Positions 9,849 to 19,539 of a stretch of 64,000 nt of DNA are shown here, in pieces; the first letter of the stretch is position 1, and each line of letters opens with the position of its first letter. Below the pieces are notes generated by a model. The model saw nothing but the letters and a program-made list of their open reading frames with translations, did not search any database and was not told the DNA's origin. The stretch lies in the NCBI GenBank assembly GCA_016933515.1, contig JAFGAV010000025.1, positions 1 to 64,000 on the forward strand. Direction: 5' to 3'. Source of the DNA: Candidatus Aminicenantota bacterium (GTDB lineage: Bacteria > Acidobacteriota > Aminicenantia > Aminicenantales > JAFGAV01). A program made the position numbers and the translations under genes.

Positions 9849-10664
9849 ATGAGAGGCCCGAATTCTTGGGGGGCGGTTTTCTTTGTTGTCATCGCGGCGG
9901 CGGCCGGCGTCTTTGTTGAGGCCGGCGCTCCCGTCCCGCCGGCGGGAACAGCCGAGGCGGCGCCTCCCGCCTCGGCCGTCGTCCTGTACGTCGTCGACGG
10001 CGATTCCTTCCACGCCCGCTTCCCGGACGGAAAGGCGGGCGGGGTGCGTCTCATCGGCGTCAACGCGCCCGAGATGACGGATGAGCGGGAGGATGTCCGC
10101 GCCTGGGCGTTTCTGGCCAAAAGGTTCGCCATTCATCAACTCGCCGGGAAAAAAATCAAGCTCGAATACGATTGGGAAACGAGGGACGCCTACGGCCGCC
10201 TTCTGGCCTACGTTCGCCTGCCCGGAGGGGAGCGAAAGCTTTTCAACAAACTCATCATCGGCCGCGGCTTCGCCTACGCGTTCCTCAAGTATCCTTTCCG
10301 TGAAGATTACCAGCGTGAGTTCCGCCGGGCCCAACAGGAAGCCGTAAGAGAGGGAAGAGGGTTGTGGAGAAAAGATGCCCCACCGGAGATCACTCCCGCC
10401 GAGGCCGGAAACCGCCTCGGAGATCTCGCCGCCGTCCGCTTCCGATGCGCCGAGGTCAAAGAGCTGAGGCGGTATTACGCCCTCATCGCCCGGGAAGGGG
10501 GATTTCAGGTCCTGGTTTCCAAGAGCTGCGGGCTCGATCTCAGCCCTGTGTCGTCCTGGGCCGGCAGACGGATGGTCGTTTCCGGCATCGTGGAGGGCGC
10601 CCCGGGCCGCATCAGCATTTATGTCTGTTTCCCGATCCAGATACAAACGGAGGGGGACGGTTAG
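9849..10664 (+). CDS. Thermonuclease (SNase-like) family protein with signal peptide and C-terminal extension
   Basis: VDGDSFHARF...RLIGVNAPE...WETRDAYGRLLAYV; internal ATG 9849 preceded by GGAGGGAG gives hydrophobic leader. Confidence 0.85.
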   Translation: MRGPNSWGAVFFVVIAAAAGVFVEAGAPVPPAGTAEAAPPASAVVLYVVDGDSFHARFPDGKAGGVRLIGVNAPEMTDEREDVRAWAFLAKRFAIHQLAGKKIKLEYDWETRDAYGRLLAYVRLPGGERKLFNKLIIGRGFAYAFLKYPFREDYQREFRRAQQEAVREGRGLWRKDAPPEITPAEAGNRLGDLAAVRFRCAEVKELRRYYALIAREGGFQVLVSKSCGLDLSPVSSWAGRRMVVSGIVEGAPGRISIYVCFPIQIQTEGDG

Positions 10665-10685
10665 GAGCGCTCCGGCATTATTCAA

Positions 10686-10720
10686 TTGACAAAATGACGA
10701 ATCTCCGTTAATTAAACGGA
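10686..10720 (+). promoter_or_regulatory. Promoter TTGACA-N17-TAATTA with overlapping inverted repeat TCCGTT/AACGGA
   Basis: -35 10686-10691, -10 10709-10714; inverted repeat 10704-10709/10715-10720. Confidence 0.5.
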
Positions 10721-10898
10721 AAGGGGAAAACGGTGTTTTTCGCCGCCTGGGAAAAAACCGTTGCCGACGGCAGGGCGGTTCCGGCGCCGTAAGACCCGAT
10801 GAAAACGACGCGCCGTGTCTTCGCTTCCCCCCGGACGGCCGATCCGGGCGCCGGGGGAGAAAGTCGAGGGAATTTGTAATCAGTTCAAGGAGGTTGTC

Positions 10899-11756
10899 AT
10901 GCCGAAAGAAAAAGAAAAGGGCAAGGAAGGCAAATCGAAGTTCAACCCGCTGTTCGCCGTCGGTTGGGCCGAGAAGGCCATCGGATTTCTCAAACGCCTT
11001 TTCACGGAAAAGCTTCTGGCGAAAAGCCTGGCCGGCTCGAAGGCCCTGGGGAAATACGGACTGGCGGCGGCGGCCGTCCTCGGTCTGCTGCTGTCCCTGG
11101 TCATGGCCGTCAGGGCGAATTCCTTCATCGCCTTCCTGATCGGCGTGGGATGGGTCCTGGTCGTCATCGTGGCCATGTATGTCGCCGGGAGGTTCATCGA
11201 CGCCGGGGAGAAGCTCATCGAGTCCACGTCCTCGCAGCTGTCCTCCACGGCCTTCCTCGACTGCTTCGGTTTCCTGGCGGCCATCGTCGGAACGGTCGGG
11301 TTCGTCCTTCTGACCGTGCTGGCCGTCCAGAGAAAGAGCGAGTCGTATTTCTACGTCGGAGTCGCCCTCCTCGTCGCCAGCGTCTTTTTCGCCGCCGTGG
11401 CCTTCAATCCCAAGTCCGTCAACATCGCCATCATCAAGGAATCCTCGGCCGGCCACGAAGCCGTGGGGGTCATCGCCTTTTTTCTCAAGGGGGCGCTCAA
11501 GCTCATCCCGGTCGTCTTCGGCGTGGGCGTCGTCGTCTCGGCCGTCATCATGGTCATCAAGGGCATCGGCCTTTTCGGAGCCGACTGGAGAGTGGCGGCC
11601 GCGTGGAGCGGAGTTGTTCAATTCGGGACGATGGCCTTCCTCTTCGCCCTCGCTCCTTTTCTCGGCTTTCTGCTCTTTATCCTCAGCTACCTGGGCCTGG
11701 ACGTTATCCAGTCCATCCTGTCCGTTCCCGGCAAGCTCGACAAGCTGGCGAAATAG
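10899..11756 (+). CDS. Hypothetical multi-TM membrane protein with Lys-rich cytoplasmic N-terminus
   Basis: MPKEKEKGKEGKSKF...; several hydrophobic segments; SD AAGGAGG before ATG 10899. Confidence 0.7.
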   Translation: MPKEKEKGKEGKSKFNPLFAVGWAEKAIGFLKRLFTEKLLAKSLAGSKALGKYGLAAAAVLGLLLSLVMAVRANSFIAFLIGVGWVLVVIVAMYVAGRFIDAGEKLIESTSSQLSSTAFLDCFGFLAAIVGTVGFVLLTVLAVQRKSESYFYVGVALLVASVFFAAVAFNPKSVNIAIIKESSAGHEAVGVIAFFLKGALKLIPVVFGVGVVVSAVIMVIKGIGLFGADWRVAAAWSGVVQFGTMAFLFALAPFLGFLLFILSYLGLDVIQSILSVPGKLDKLAK

Positions 11757-11843
11757 CCGGAGAGGGGGGGGAGCTTCAAGGGGAGGCCGGCTCTCGAGCC
11801 GAAGCGGTCGTCGGGTAGCGCTCAAGGGAGAGAAAACGCCGAC

Positions 11844-13280
11844 ATGCGCGGAGGTTTTCATTACAGGCGGGTCGATAAAGCCCTGACGGACGGCCTTAAG
11901 GAGATTGTCGGCCGGGACAACGTCTTGATCGATCCCGACCGTCTCGACGCCTATTCGGGAGACGAATCGCCCCATCGGGAAATCGCCCGGAGGCCCGAGG
12001 CCGTGGTCCGTCCGGGAACGACGGAGGAGGTAGCGGCCGTTCTCCGGCTGGCCTCGGAAGAGCGCGTTCCGGTCGTGCCGCGCGGCGGGGGGACGGGACT
12101 GAGCGGCGGATGCGTTCCCCAATTGGGCGGACTCGTTCTTTCGCTCGAGAGAATGAACCGCGTCTTCGAAATCGACGCCGCGAACCAGACAGCCGAGGTC
12201 GAGGCCGGCCTGACCCTGGCCGGATTCAACGTCGCCGTGGAGGAGACGGGGTTTTCCTTCCCGCCCCATCCCGGAGACGAAGGGGCGATGATCGGCGGCC
12301 TGATCGCCACGAACGCCGGCGGATGCCGGGCCCTGAAATACGGCGGCATCCGGCAGCATGTCCGCGGCTTGGAAGTCGTTCTGGCATCGGGCGACGTCCT
12401 CCGTCTGGGCGGAAAGCTCGTCAAAAGTTCGACCGGCTACAATCTCCTGCACCTTTTTATCGGGTCCGAGGGGACGCTGGGCGTCATCACCCGGGCGACG
12501 ATCCAGCTTCTGCAGCCCCTGAGGCTGACGCGCACGCTCGTCATCCCTTTCGAGGACATCGCTCCGGCCATCGAGGCCGTGCCGCTCATCCTGCGTGAAA
12601 GCGGCCTCCCCATGGCCCTGGAATTCGTCGGCCGCGACGTCATCACGGCCACGGAAGCGCATCTGAGGAAAAACTGGCCCTGCGCTTCCGGGACGACCTA
12701 TCTGCTGGTCATTCTGGACGCGCCCACGGAGGACGAGCTCGAGCGTCTGTCGCTCTCGGCCGCCGAGATCTGCCTCGGATCCGGCGCCCTGGACGTTTAT
12801 GTCGCCGACACCGCGGCCAAGCAGGATCGGATCCTCGAGATCCGGAGCAAGATTTACGAAGCCATCAAGGCGGACACGGTCACCATTTTGGACATCTCCC
12901 TGCCGCGCTCCGAGATCGCCGCTCATGTCAAGTTCGTCCGGGATATCGCCCGGAGACACGGTTTGTGGCTGCCGACTTTCGGACATGCGGGTGACGGAAA
13001 CGTCCACACCCACATCATGAAGTCCCGTTTCAAGGACGGCCGGCCGCGCCCCATGGACGGTCCGGCCCCCGCCGGACTGTTCGACGAGATCAAGCGGGAG
13101 ATCTACCGCGACGGCAAGTCCCGCGGAGGGGTCATCAGCGGGGAGCACGGCATCGGCCTCGTGAAAAAGCCGCTTTTGGCGTTCAGCCTGGACGAACGGC
13201 AGGTGGAAATGATGCGCGGCATCAAGAAGGTGTTCGATCCCCGAGGCATTCTGAATCCGGGAAAAGTCTTTGATCCCTGA
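11844..13280 (+). CDS. FAD-binding oxidase, glycolate oxidase GlcD / D-lactate dehydrogenase type
   Basis: VVPRGGGTGLSGGCVP, NAGGCRALKYGGIRQHVRGLEVVLASG, GHAGDGNVHTHI, GVISGEHGIGLVKK. Confidence 0.92.
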   Translation: MRGGFHYRRVDKALTDGLKEIVGRDNVLIDPDRLDAYSGDESPHREIARRPEAVVRPGTTEEVAAVLRLASEERVPVVPRGGGTGLSGGCVPQLGGLVLSLERMNRVFEIDAANQTAEVEAGLTLAGFNVAVEETGFSFPPHPGDEGAMIGGLIATNAGGCRALKYGGIRQHVRGLEVVLASGDVLRLGGKLVKSSTGYNLLHLFIGSEGTLGVITRATIQLLQPLRLTRTLVIPFEDIAPAIEAVPLILRESGLPMALEFVGRDVITATEAHLRKNWPCASGTTYLLVILDAPTEDELERLSLSAAEICLGSGALDVYVADTAAKQDRILEIRSKIYEAIKADTVTILDISLPRSEIAAHVKFVRDIARRHGLWLPTFGHAGDGNVHTHIMKSRFKDGRPRPMDGPAPAGLFDEIKREIYRDGKSRGGVISGEHGIGLVKKPLLAFSLDERQVEMMRGIKKVFDPRGILNPGKVFDP

Positions 13281-13513
13281 ACGCCTCAGTCCCCACGTGG
13301 GCTTTCTGAGAAGGGAACCGGTCGCCGCAATTCCAAGCGGCATTGTGCCGCCCCACGCCGAAGGTCCCGCCCCCTGACGATTCAGGGGAGCAAGCGTCGA
13401 TTCCGGCAGTGAAAAAACCGCCGACCTGGAAAGCATTCCATTTGATTTGACGGTTGTTCTAGGGGAAAATAATAGCGGCGGAACGGCAAGCGCCGCATTT
13501 CGGGGAGGCTGTT

Positions 13514-16500
13514 ATGAGAAGAAAATCAAGGTCCGAGAGGAAGGGTTTCATCATCGCGCTCATTCTGCTCTCCATGGCCGCCGCCGGGGCGCAGGAGCGC
13601 CCTGCGGCGACGGCGGCCAAGGAGAAGCCGTTCTCCGAGGCCTTGTTTTCCAATCTCGAGTGGCGGAACATCGGCCCGGCCATCATGGTCGGCCGCGTCA
13701 CGGATATCGAAGGCGCTCCCGGAAAACCGGCCGTCGTTTATGTCGGGACCGCTTCGGGCGGAGTGTGGAAGACCGTGGACGGAGGCGTGACCTGGAAGCC
13801 GATTTTCGACGGCATCGGTCTCCCCAGCATCGGCGACATCGCCCTCGAGCCCGGCAATCCCGACGTCGTCTACGTCGGCACGGGCGAAGCCAATCCCCGG
13901 AACAGCGTTTCCGCGGGGGGCGGAGTCTTCAAGTCCACGGACGGCGGAGCCACCTGGGCGTCGCTCGGCCTTCAGGACACGCGCCACGTCTCGCGCATCG
14001 TCGTTGACCCCCGGCGCCCGAACGTCGTTTTCGTCGGCGCCCTCGGCCATGTCTTCGGCCCGAACAAGGAGCGCGGCGTGTTCCGGTCGGAGGACGGCGG
14101 ACGGACTTGGGAGAAAACCCTTTATACCGACGAACGCCACGGAGTGGCCGATCTTGAAATCGACCCCGCAAACCCGAACATACTCTACGCCTCCCTGTGG
14201 AGGTTCGAGCGAAAGCCCTGGACCTTCCTCAGCGGCTCCGAGAACGGGGGAGTGTATAAATCCGTGGACGGCGGACGGACGTGGAAAAAACTCGTCCGCG
14301 GCCTGCCGCGGCTCGCGGGGCGCATCGGCGTCAAAGTCGCGCCGTCCAATCCCGCCGTCGTCTATGTTATGACCGAGTCGCCGGAGGGAATCCTCTATCG
14401 TTCCGACGACCGGGGAGAAACGTTCCGCCTCGTGTCCAAGGAGCGCCGGCTCGTATCCCGCGGGTTCTACTACACGGACCTGCGGGTCGATCCCGTCGAG
14501 GAGAACCGGGTCTACGCCGTGTCGTCACAGCTTTTCGTGTCGATCGACGGGGGAAGCGGCTTCCGCCGCATTTCCCAGGCGACCCATGTGGACTTTCACG
14601 CCTTGTGGATCGATCCCGCCGATCCCTCGCGCCTTTGGCAGGGACAGGACGGCGGCATCGCCGTCTCTCGGGACAGGGGAGAGACCTGGCATTACGTCAA
14701 CAACCTGTGCGCAAGCCAGTTTTACCAGGTTTTCGCCGACAACCGGGAACCTTTCTATTATGTCGGCGGCGGGCTCCAGGACAACGGCGCATGGTACGGC
14801 CCGTCCCGCAACCGGGAGGCCTTCGGGATCCTGAACGACGACTGGCGGATGATCAGCTTCGGAGACGGATTCCACGGCGTCGTCCATCCGGAAAATCCCG
14901 ATCTCTTCCTGACCGAGTCGCAGGGCGGAAGCATCATGCGCACCGACATGAAGACCGGGGAGCAGCAGGCGGTGAGCCCTCAGGTGCGGCGCGGCGAGGG
15001 CGGGCCGGTCTCTGAGCTTCCCTACCGGTTCAACTGGAACGCGCCCCTGGTGGCGTCTCCCTTCGACGACCGGACGATCTATCTGGGCGCGAACGTCGTT
15101 TTCAAATCCACGGATTTCGGCCTGATGTGGAAGCCCATCAGCCCCGACCTGACGACCAACGACCGGGAGAAGCAGAAAATGCCCGGCGCGCCGGCCTGGC
15201 CGGAGAGCACAACGGCCGAATTCTACTGCACGATCATCAGTCTCCGGGAGTCGCCCTTCCAGAGAGGCCTGTTGTGGGCCGGCACGGACGACGGACAGCT
15301 CCATGTCACGACCGACGGAGGACGGGAGTGGCAGAATGTGGCCAAGAACGTTCCCGGGATTCCCGCCTTATCTCCCGTGTCGGCGGTCGAGCCCTCCTGG
15401 ACCGAGGCCGGAACGGCCTACTGCGCTTTCGACAGGCACATGCTCGATGACCTTCGGCCCTATGTGTTCAAGACGCGCGACATGGGGAAGACGTGGACGA
15501 ACATCACCGGCAACCTGCCCGAACGGGCCCATGTCTGGGCGCTCAAGGAGGATCTGGAGAATCCCTCCATTCTTTATGCCGGGACGGAGCTCGGCCTGTT
15601 CGTGTCTTTCACGGGCGGGTCGGACTGGATGAGGCTCCATGGCCGGAATCTGCCCGTCGCGCCCGTTCATGACATTCTCATTCATCTGCGGGACAACGAC
15701 CTGATTCTGGGAACGCACGGCCGGGGGATCTGGATTCTGGACGACATCACGCCCCTCCAGCAATCGGCCGCTTCGCGTCTTGACCGGCCGGTCGGCCTTT
15801 TCGACCTCCGGCCCGCCCTCCGCTTCAGTCAAAAAGCGACGCGCTACGGCATCGGCGACAGCCTCTTCCGGGGCCAAAATCCGCCCTACGGCGCCCTGAT
15901 CACTTATTTTCTCAAGGAAAAAGCGGACAAAAAGCTGAAGCTTGAGGTTTTGGACGGCGCGACGGGGAAAGTTGTCCGCATCCTGGATGAGATCCCGGCC
16001 GAGCCCGGCCTCAACCGGGCCGTGTGGGACCTGAGAGGGGAAGGGCCGCGGTCGAGGAGCGAAACTCCCCCGGAACCGAACGATTTTTCACGGGGACCGA
16101 GGGGCGCCCAAGTCCTGCCGGGTTCTTACCGCCTGCGGTTGAGCCTGGGGCCGATCACCGTTGAAAAACCGCTCAAAGTCAAACTCGACCCCACGGTCAA
16201 TGTGACCCGGGAAGATCTCCTGGCCCAGCAGAAAGCCTGTCTCAAAGTCCTGGAGATGCTTTCCGCGACCAACGACGCCTTAAGGATTCTTGACGGGCTC
16301 AAGGCGCAGATCGAGGAGCGCAAAGCCACCATGCGGAAGTTGGGAAAGAACGTCAAAGACAACACGGTCAATGCCGTCGACGTCCACACAAACATGATTC
16401 ACGATCTCGAGGATCGATTGGCCCAATCCCGGGGAGACGGCGTGCCTTCCTCCAGTCCCCGCCTGTTGAACAAGCTCTCCATGTTTTTCAATGCCCTCGA

Positions 16501-16699
16501 CGGGGTCAACGCCGCGCCGACCGTTTCGCAGTTGGCCTACCTTTATGAGCTGACCGTGGAATTCAAGGACTCCCTGGCCGCTGTGAACGCCTATCTTTCG
16601 GACAGGGCCGACAAGCTGAACTCAGCGCTCTCCGAGAGCCGGATTCCGGGCGTTCTCGTCCCCGAGCCGCTCAAGCTTCCCGACCTCGAAAAGCTGTGA
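13514..16699 (+). CDS. Secreted VPS10/sortilin-like BNR-repeat beta-propeller protein
   Basis: Signal peptide; repeated S.DGG.TW motifs (TVDGGVTW, STDGGATW, SEDGGRTW, SVDGGRTW, SDDRGETF). Confidence 0.88.
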   Translation: MRRKSRSERKGFIIALILLSMAAAGAQERPAATAAKEKPFSEALFSNLEWRNIGPAIMVGRVTDIEGAPGKPAVVYVGTASGGVWKTVDGGVTWKPIFDGIGLPSIGDIALEPGNPDVVYVGTGEANPRNSVSAGGGVFKSTDGGATWASLGLQDTRHVSRIVVDPRRPNVVFVGALGHVFGPNKERGVFRSEDGGRTWEKTLYTDERHGVADLEIDPANPNILYASLWRFERKPWTFLSGSENGGVYKSVDGGRTWKKLVRGLPRLAGRIGVKVAPSNPAVVYVMTESPEGILYRSDDRGETFRLVSKERRLVSRGFYYTDLRVDPVEENRVYAVSSQLFVSIDGGSGFRRISQATHVDFHALWIDPADPSRLWQGQDGGIAVSRDRGETWHYVNNLCASQFYQVFADNREPFYYVGGGLQDNGAWYGPSRNREAFGILNDDWRMISFGDGFHGVVHPENPDLFLTESQGGSIMRTDMKTGEQQAVSPQVRRGEGGPVSELPYRFNWNAPLVASPFDDRTIYLGANVVFKSTDFGLMWKPISPDLTTNDREKQKMPGAPAWPESTTAEFYCTIISLRESPFQRGLLWAGTDDGQLHVTTDGGREWQNVAKNVPGIPALSPVSAVEPSWTEAGTAYCAFDRHMLDDLRPYVFKTRDMGKTWTNITGNLPERAHVWALKEDLENPSILYAGTELGLFVSFTGGSDWMRLHGRNLPVAPVHDILIHLRDNDLILGTHGRGIWILDDITPLQQSAASRLDRPVGLFDLRPALRFSQKATRYGIGDSLFRGQNPPYGALITYFLKEKADKKLKLEVLDGATGKVVRILDEIPAEPGLNRAVWDLRGEGPRSRSETPPEPNDFSRGPRGAQVLPGSYRLRLSLGPITVEKPLKVKLDPTVNVTREDLLAQQKACLKVLEMLSATNDALRILDGLKAQIEERKATMRKLGKNVKDNTVNAVDVHTNMIHDLEDRLAQSRGDGVPSSSPRLLNKLSMFFNALDGVNAAPTVSQLAYLYELTVEFKDSLAAVNAYLSDRADKLNSALSESRIPGVLVPEPLKLPDLEKL

Positions 16700-17712
16700 A
16701 CGTCCTGGTCGTCGGCGGCACCCGTTTTCTGGGGTGGCACATCGTCCGCAGGTTGCTTGAAGACGGGCGCGAGGTGACGCTGTTCAACCGCGGCCTGACG
16801 CCCGACGATTTCGGCGGCGAAGTCCGAAGGTTGCGCGGCGACCGAAGGGACGGGTGCGCGTTCCGGGTCCTGGCCGGAAGCCGCGACTGGGACGCCGTCG
16901 TGGATCTCATCGCCTACGACGCCGGGGATTCCCGCTCGGCGGTCGATGTCTTCCGGGAGAGAGTCGGGCACTTCCTCCACATCAGCACGGGCGCGGTCTA
17001 CATCGTCACCCGAGATTATCCCTGCCCTCTCCGGGAGGAGGATTACGACCGGGAGCTCTCCCCCCGCCCGGCGGCCGATGACGGCCTCTGGCTTTACGGG
17101 ACGAAAAAAAGGGAGGCCGAGGACGTTCTCAACGCGGCGCATGCCGAGCACGGCTTTCCCGCGACCTCCCTGAGGCTTCCGATCGTCCTCGGCGAGAGGG
17201 ACTACACCCTGCGCGCCTACTCCTATTTTCTGCGGGTCGAAGACGGGAAGACCGTGATTCTTCCGGACGGAGGGCTGTGCCCCTCGACTTACGTCTATGC
17301 CGGCGACGTGGCCGCGGCGGTCTCGGCCAATCTCGGGAATGCGGCCTCCTTCGGCCGGGCTTACAACCTGGCCCAGGCGGAGATTGTGTCTCTCCGGGAG
17401 TTCGTCCGGAAGTCGGCGTCCGCCCTGGGCGCGAATCCGGAAATCGCGGACATTCCCAAGGACGTTCTGGACCGCACCGGTTGGGGGAGGGGTTTTTCTC
17501 CCTTCTCGGTCCGCAGGCCTTTTGTGCTTTCGATCGAGAGAGCGGCGCGCGAATGGGGATTCGTCCCTTCGCCGTTCGACGAATGGCTGAGGGCGACCGC
17601 GCTCTGGTTCCGGGACCGCTACCGCGGCCCTCTCCCCGAAAACTACCTCCGGCGGGAGGAGGAGGCGGAGATGGCCCGGAGATACGCCGACGCCGTCTCA
17701 CGGCTGTTTTGA
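16696..17712 (+). CDS. NAD-dependent epimerase/dehydratase (SDR)
   Basis: MNVLVVGGTRFLGWHIV Rossmann motif; GTG start overlaps upstream stop. Confidence 0.88.
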   Translation: MNVLVVGGTRFLGWHIVRRLLEDGREVTLFNRGLTPDDFGGEVRRLRGDRRDGCAFRVLAGSRDWDAVVDLIAYDAGDSRSAVDVFRERVGHFLHISTGAVYIVTRDYPCPLREEDYDRELSPRPAADDGLWLYGTKKREAEDVLNAAHAEHGFPATSLRLPIVLGERDYTLRAYSYFLRVEDGKTVILPDGGLCPSTYVYAGDVAAAVSANLGNAASFGRAYNLAQAEIVSLREFVRKSASALGANPEIADIPKDVLDRTGWGRGFSPFSVRRPFVLSIERAAREWGFVPSPFDEWLRATALWFRDRYRGPLPENYLRREEEAEMARRYADAVSRLF

Positions 17713-17896
17713 TCCATCAGCCGCCCTACTGATCGGATTTCTTCAAATGCCGGATAGGGAAGCGCTCAGGAGGGCCGAGACCGGGCAAGGATTTCAGGCA
17801 TCGGCGGCTCTATGACGAATTGTGTGGTGATTTCTCGTCCGAGGCCCAAGGCTCACGCTCAAGGACCACCCAAAACGTCATGGGGCCGGCATCGGC

Positions 17897-17925
17897 TTGA
17901 CATCTGACCCGGATTTCCATAAAAT
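17897..17925 (+). promoter_or_regulatory. Sigma70-type promoter TTGACA-N17-TAAAAT
   Basis: -35 17897-17902, -10 17920-17925. Confidence 0.65.
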
Positions 17926-18022
17926 TCACCTCAAATTATGGGGAAAATCAGCTGGGCCGGATGTTGAAAGCGGGAAAAAGCAACGCCGACCCGATCTCAT
18001 AGATAAACGAAAAGGAGGAATC

Positions 18023-19300
18023 ATGAAGAGATTGTTGGCGATCGTAGGCATGTCTCTCCTTGTTCTCTCGGCATCCCAGGCCAGCATCCTGACCAACTCC
18101 AACCAGAGCGCCGAGTATCTTCGGATGCTGTCCCGGAACGCGTCGACGGAGATAGATGCCGTGTACTTCAACCCGGCGGGTCTGACGCAGCTTGCGGACG
18201 GCTTCCACCTGGCCGTAAACAACCAGTCGATTTTCCAGAAGAAAACGATCATCCTCGACCCCCTCTACCCCTTCCAGACCGGGGACGGCACCTACGTCGG
18301 CGATGTGAAGGCGCCTGTTTTCCCCAGCGCCTTTATCGCCTACAAGACGGGCAAGCTCGCCCTGTCGTTCGGGTTCGGCCCCAATGCGGGCGGCGGTTCG
18401 GCCGACTACGCCGACGGGCTTCCCTCGTTCGACGCGCTCTTTTCTCTGGTGACGATTCTCTACGATGTCTTTACCTGGCCGGTCAACGAGTATTCGGTCG
18501 ATATCAGCTTCAAGGGCACGTCCGTCTTTTTCGGCTACCAGGTGAACGCCTCCTACGCCGTCACCGATTGGCTCTCGGCGGCCGTCGGAGCGCGCCTCCT
18601 GACGTGCACCAACACCTATGAGGGCAGCGTCAGGAACTATTTATTGAACTTATGGATTTTCGGCTGGCAGCCGACGGGAGTGGAACTCGATGTCGAGGCC
18701 AAGGAAAAAGGCACGGCCTTTACGCCCATCCTCAGCCTGAATTTCAAGCCCATGGAGGCCATGAACGTCAGCCTGAGGTACGAGTTCCAAACCAAAGTGG
18801 AGCTGACGACCGAGACGACCGTGGACGATCTGGGGATGTTCCCCGACGGCTCAAAGGTCCGCAGCGACCTGCCGGCCATTCTGTCCGCGGGAGTGGGCTA
18901 CGCCATCATGCCCGGGCTCCGGGCCATGCTGTCCTTCAACTACTGGTTCGACAAGACCATGGACTGGGACGGGGATCCCGAGGACACCGCCAACGTTTTG
19001 AACCTCGACGGCAACTCCTGGGACCTTGGCGTAGGGATCGAATATGACCTGAGCGAGAGTTTCCTCATCAGCGCCGGATACCTGCACACCCAGATCAGCC
19101 CCGGGGACGCCTATCAGACCGATATGAGGCATGAACTCCCCGCCGATACGGTCGCCGCCGGCGGCCGGTTCAAGCTGTCCGAGAATTTCTATTTCAACTT
19201 CGGCGGCGCGTACAGCATCTATCAGGAGCAATCGGTCACGCCGCTGACGTTCCAGAGATCCAACTTCGGTTTCACCGTGGGCTTCGGCGCCCATCTCTAA
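18023..19300 (+). CDS. OmpP1/FadL-family outer membrane protein
   Basis: Signal peptide, AVYFNPAGLTQLADGFHLAVN motif typical of FadL/TodX, beta-barrel pattern ending in aromatic-rich strand; SD AAGGAGG. Confidence 0.85.
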   Translation: MKRLLAIVGMSLLVLSASQASILTNSNQSAEYLRMLSRNASTEIDAVYFNPAGLTQLADGFHLAVNNQSIFQKKTIILDPLYPFQTGDGTYVGDVKAPVFPSAFIAYKTGKLALSFGFGPNAGGGSADYADGLPSFDALFSLVTILYDVFTWPVNEYSVDISFKGTSVFFGYQVNASYAVTDWLSAAVGARLLTCTNTYEGSVRNYLLNLWIFGWQPTGVELDVEAKEKGTAFTPILSLNFKPMEAMNVSLRYEFQTKVELTTETTVDDLGMFPDGSKVRSDLPAILSAGVGYAIMPGLRAMLSFNYWFDKTMDWDGDPEDTANVLNLDGNSWDLGVGIEYDLSESFLISAGYLHTQISPGDAYQTDMRHELPADTVAAGGRFKLSENFYFNFGGAYSIYQEQSVTPLTFQRSNFGFTVGFGAHL

Positions 19301-19324
19301 AGATCGGTTCGATCTGAACTCACG

Positions 19325-19371
19325 GACCGGGAGGCCGCCTCTTGAAAGACGGCCTCCCGGTCAAGTTTTTT
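19325..19371 (+). terminator. Rho-independent terminator
   Basis: 13-bp stem GACCGGGAGGCCG (19325-19337)/CGGCCTCCCGGTC (19350-19362) followed by AAGTTTTTT. Confidence 0.85.
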
Positions 19372-19539
19372 ATCATTCGCGCCTGCCGCCGTGGGGGGGG
19401 GAGGAACGATTTTCTCATAGGTTTCTTTGCCGGCAATTCCAAAATGATATTCCTCTTTCAGATTTTATGAATCGTGATCACTGTTAATGATGACAATGTG
19501 TCGGATCCGGGGATCCGGATTTCGATGAGGGGATGTTAA

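Noticed and set aside
11764-11771. G8 tract upstream of the GlcD-like gene
   Set aside because: Intergenic, not positioned between promoter elements; less compelling than the intragenic G9.
9624-13436. 1270-aa antisense ORF on the minus strand
   Set aside because: Runs opposite four well-supported genes (nuclease, membrane protein, GlcD-like and intergenics); low-complexity Arg/Gly/Asp-rich translation with no family motifs; expected from high GC3.
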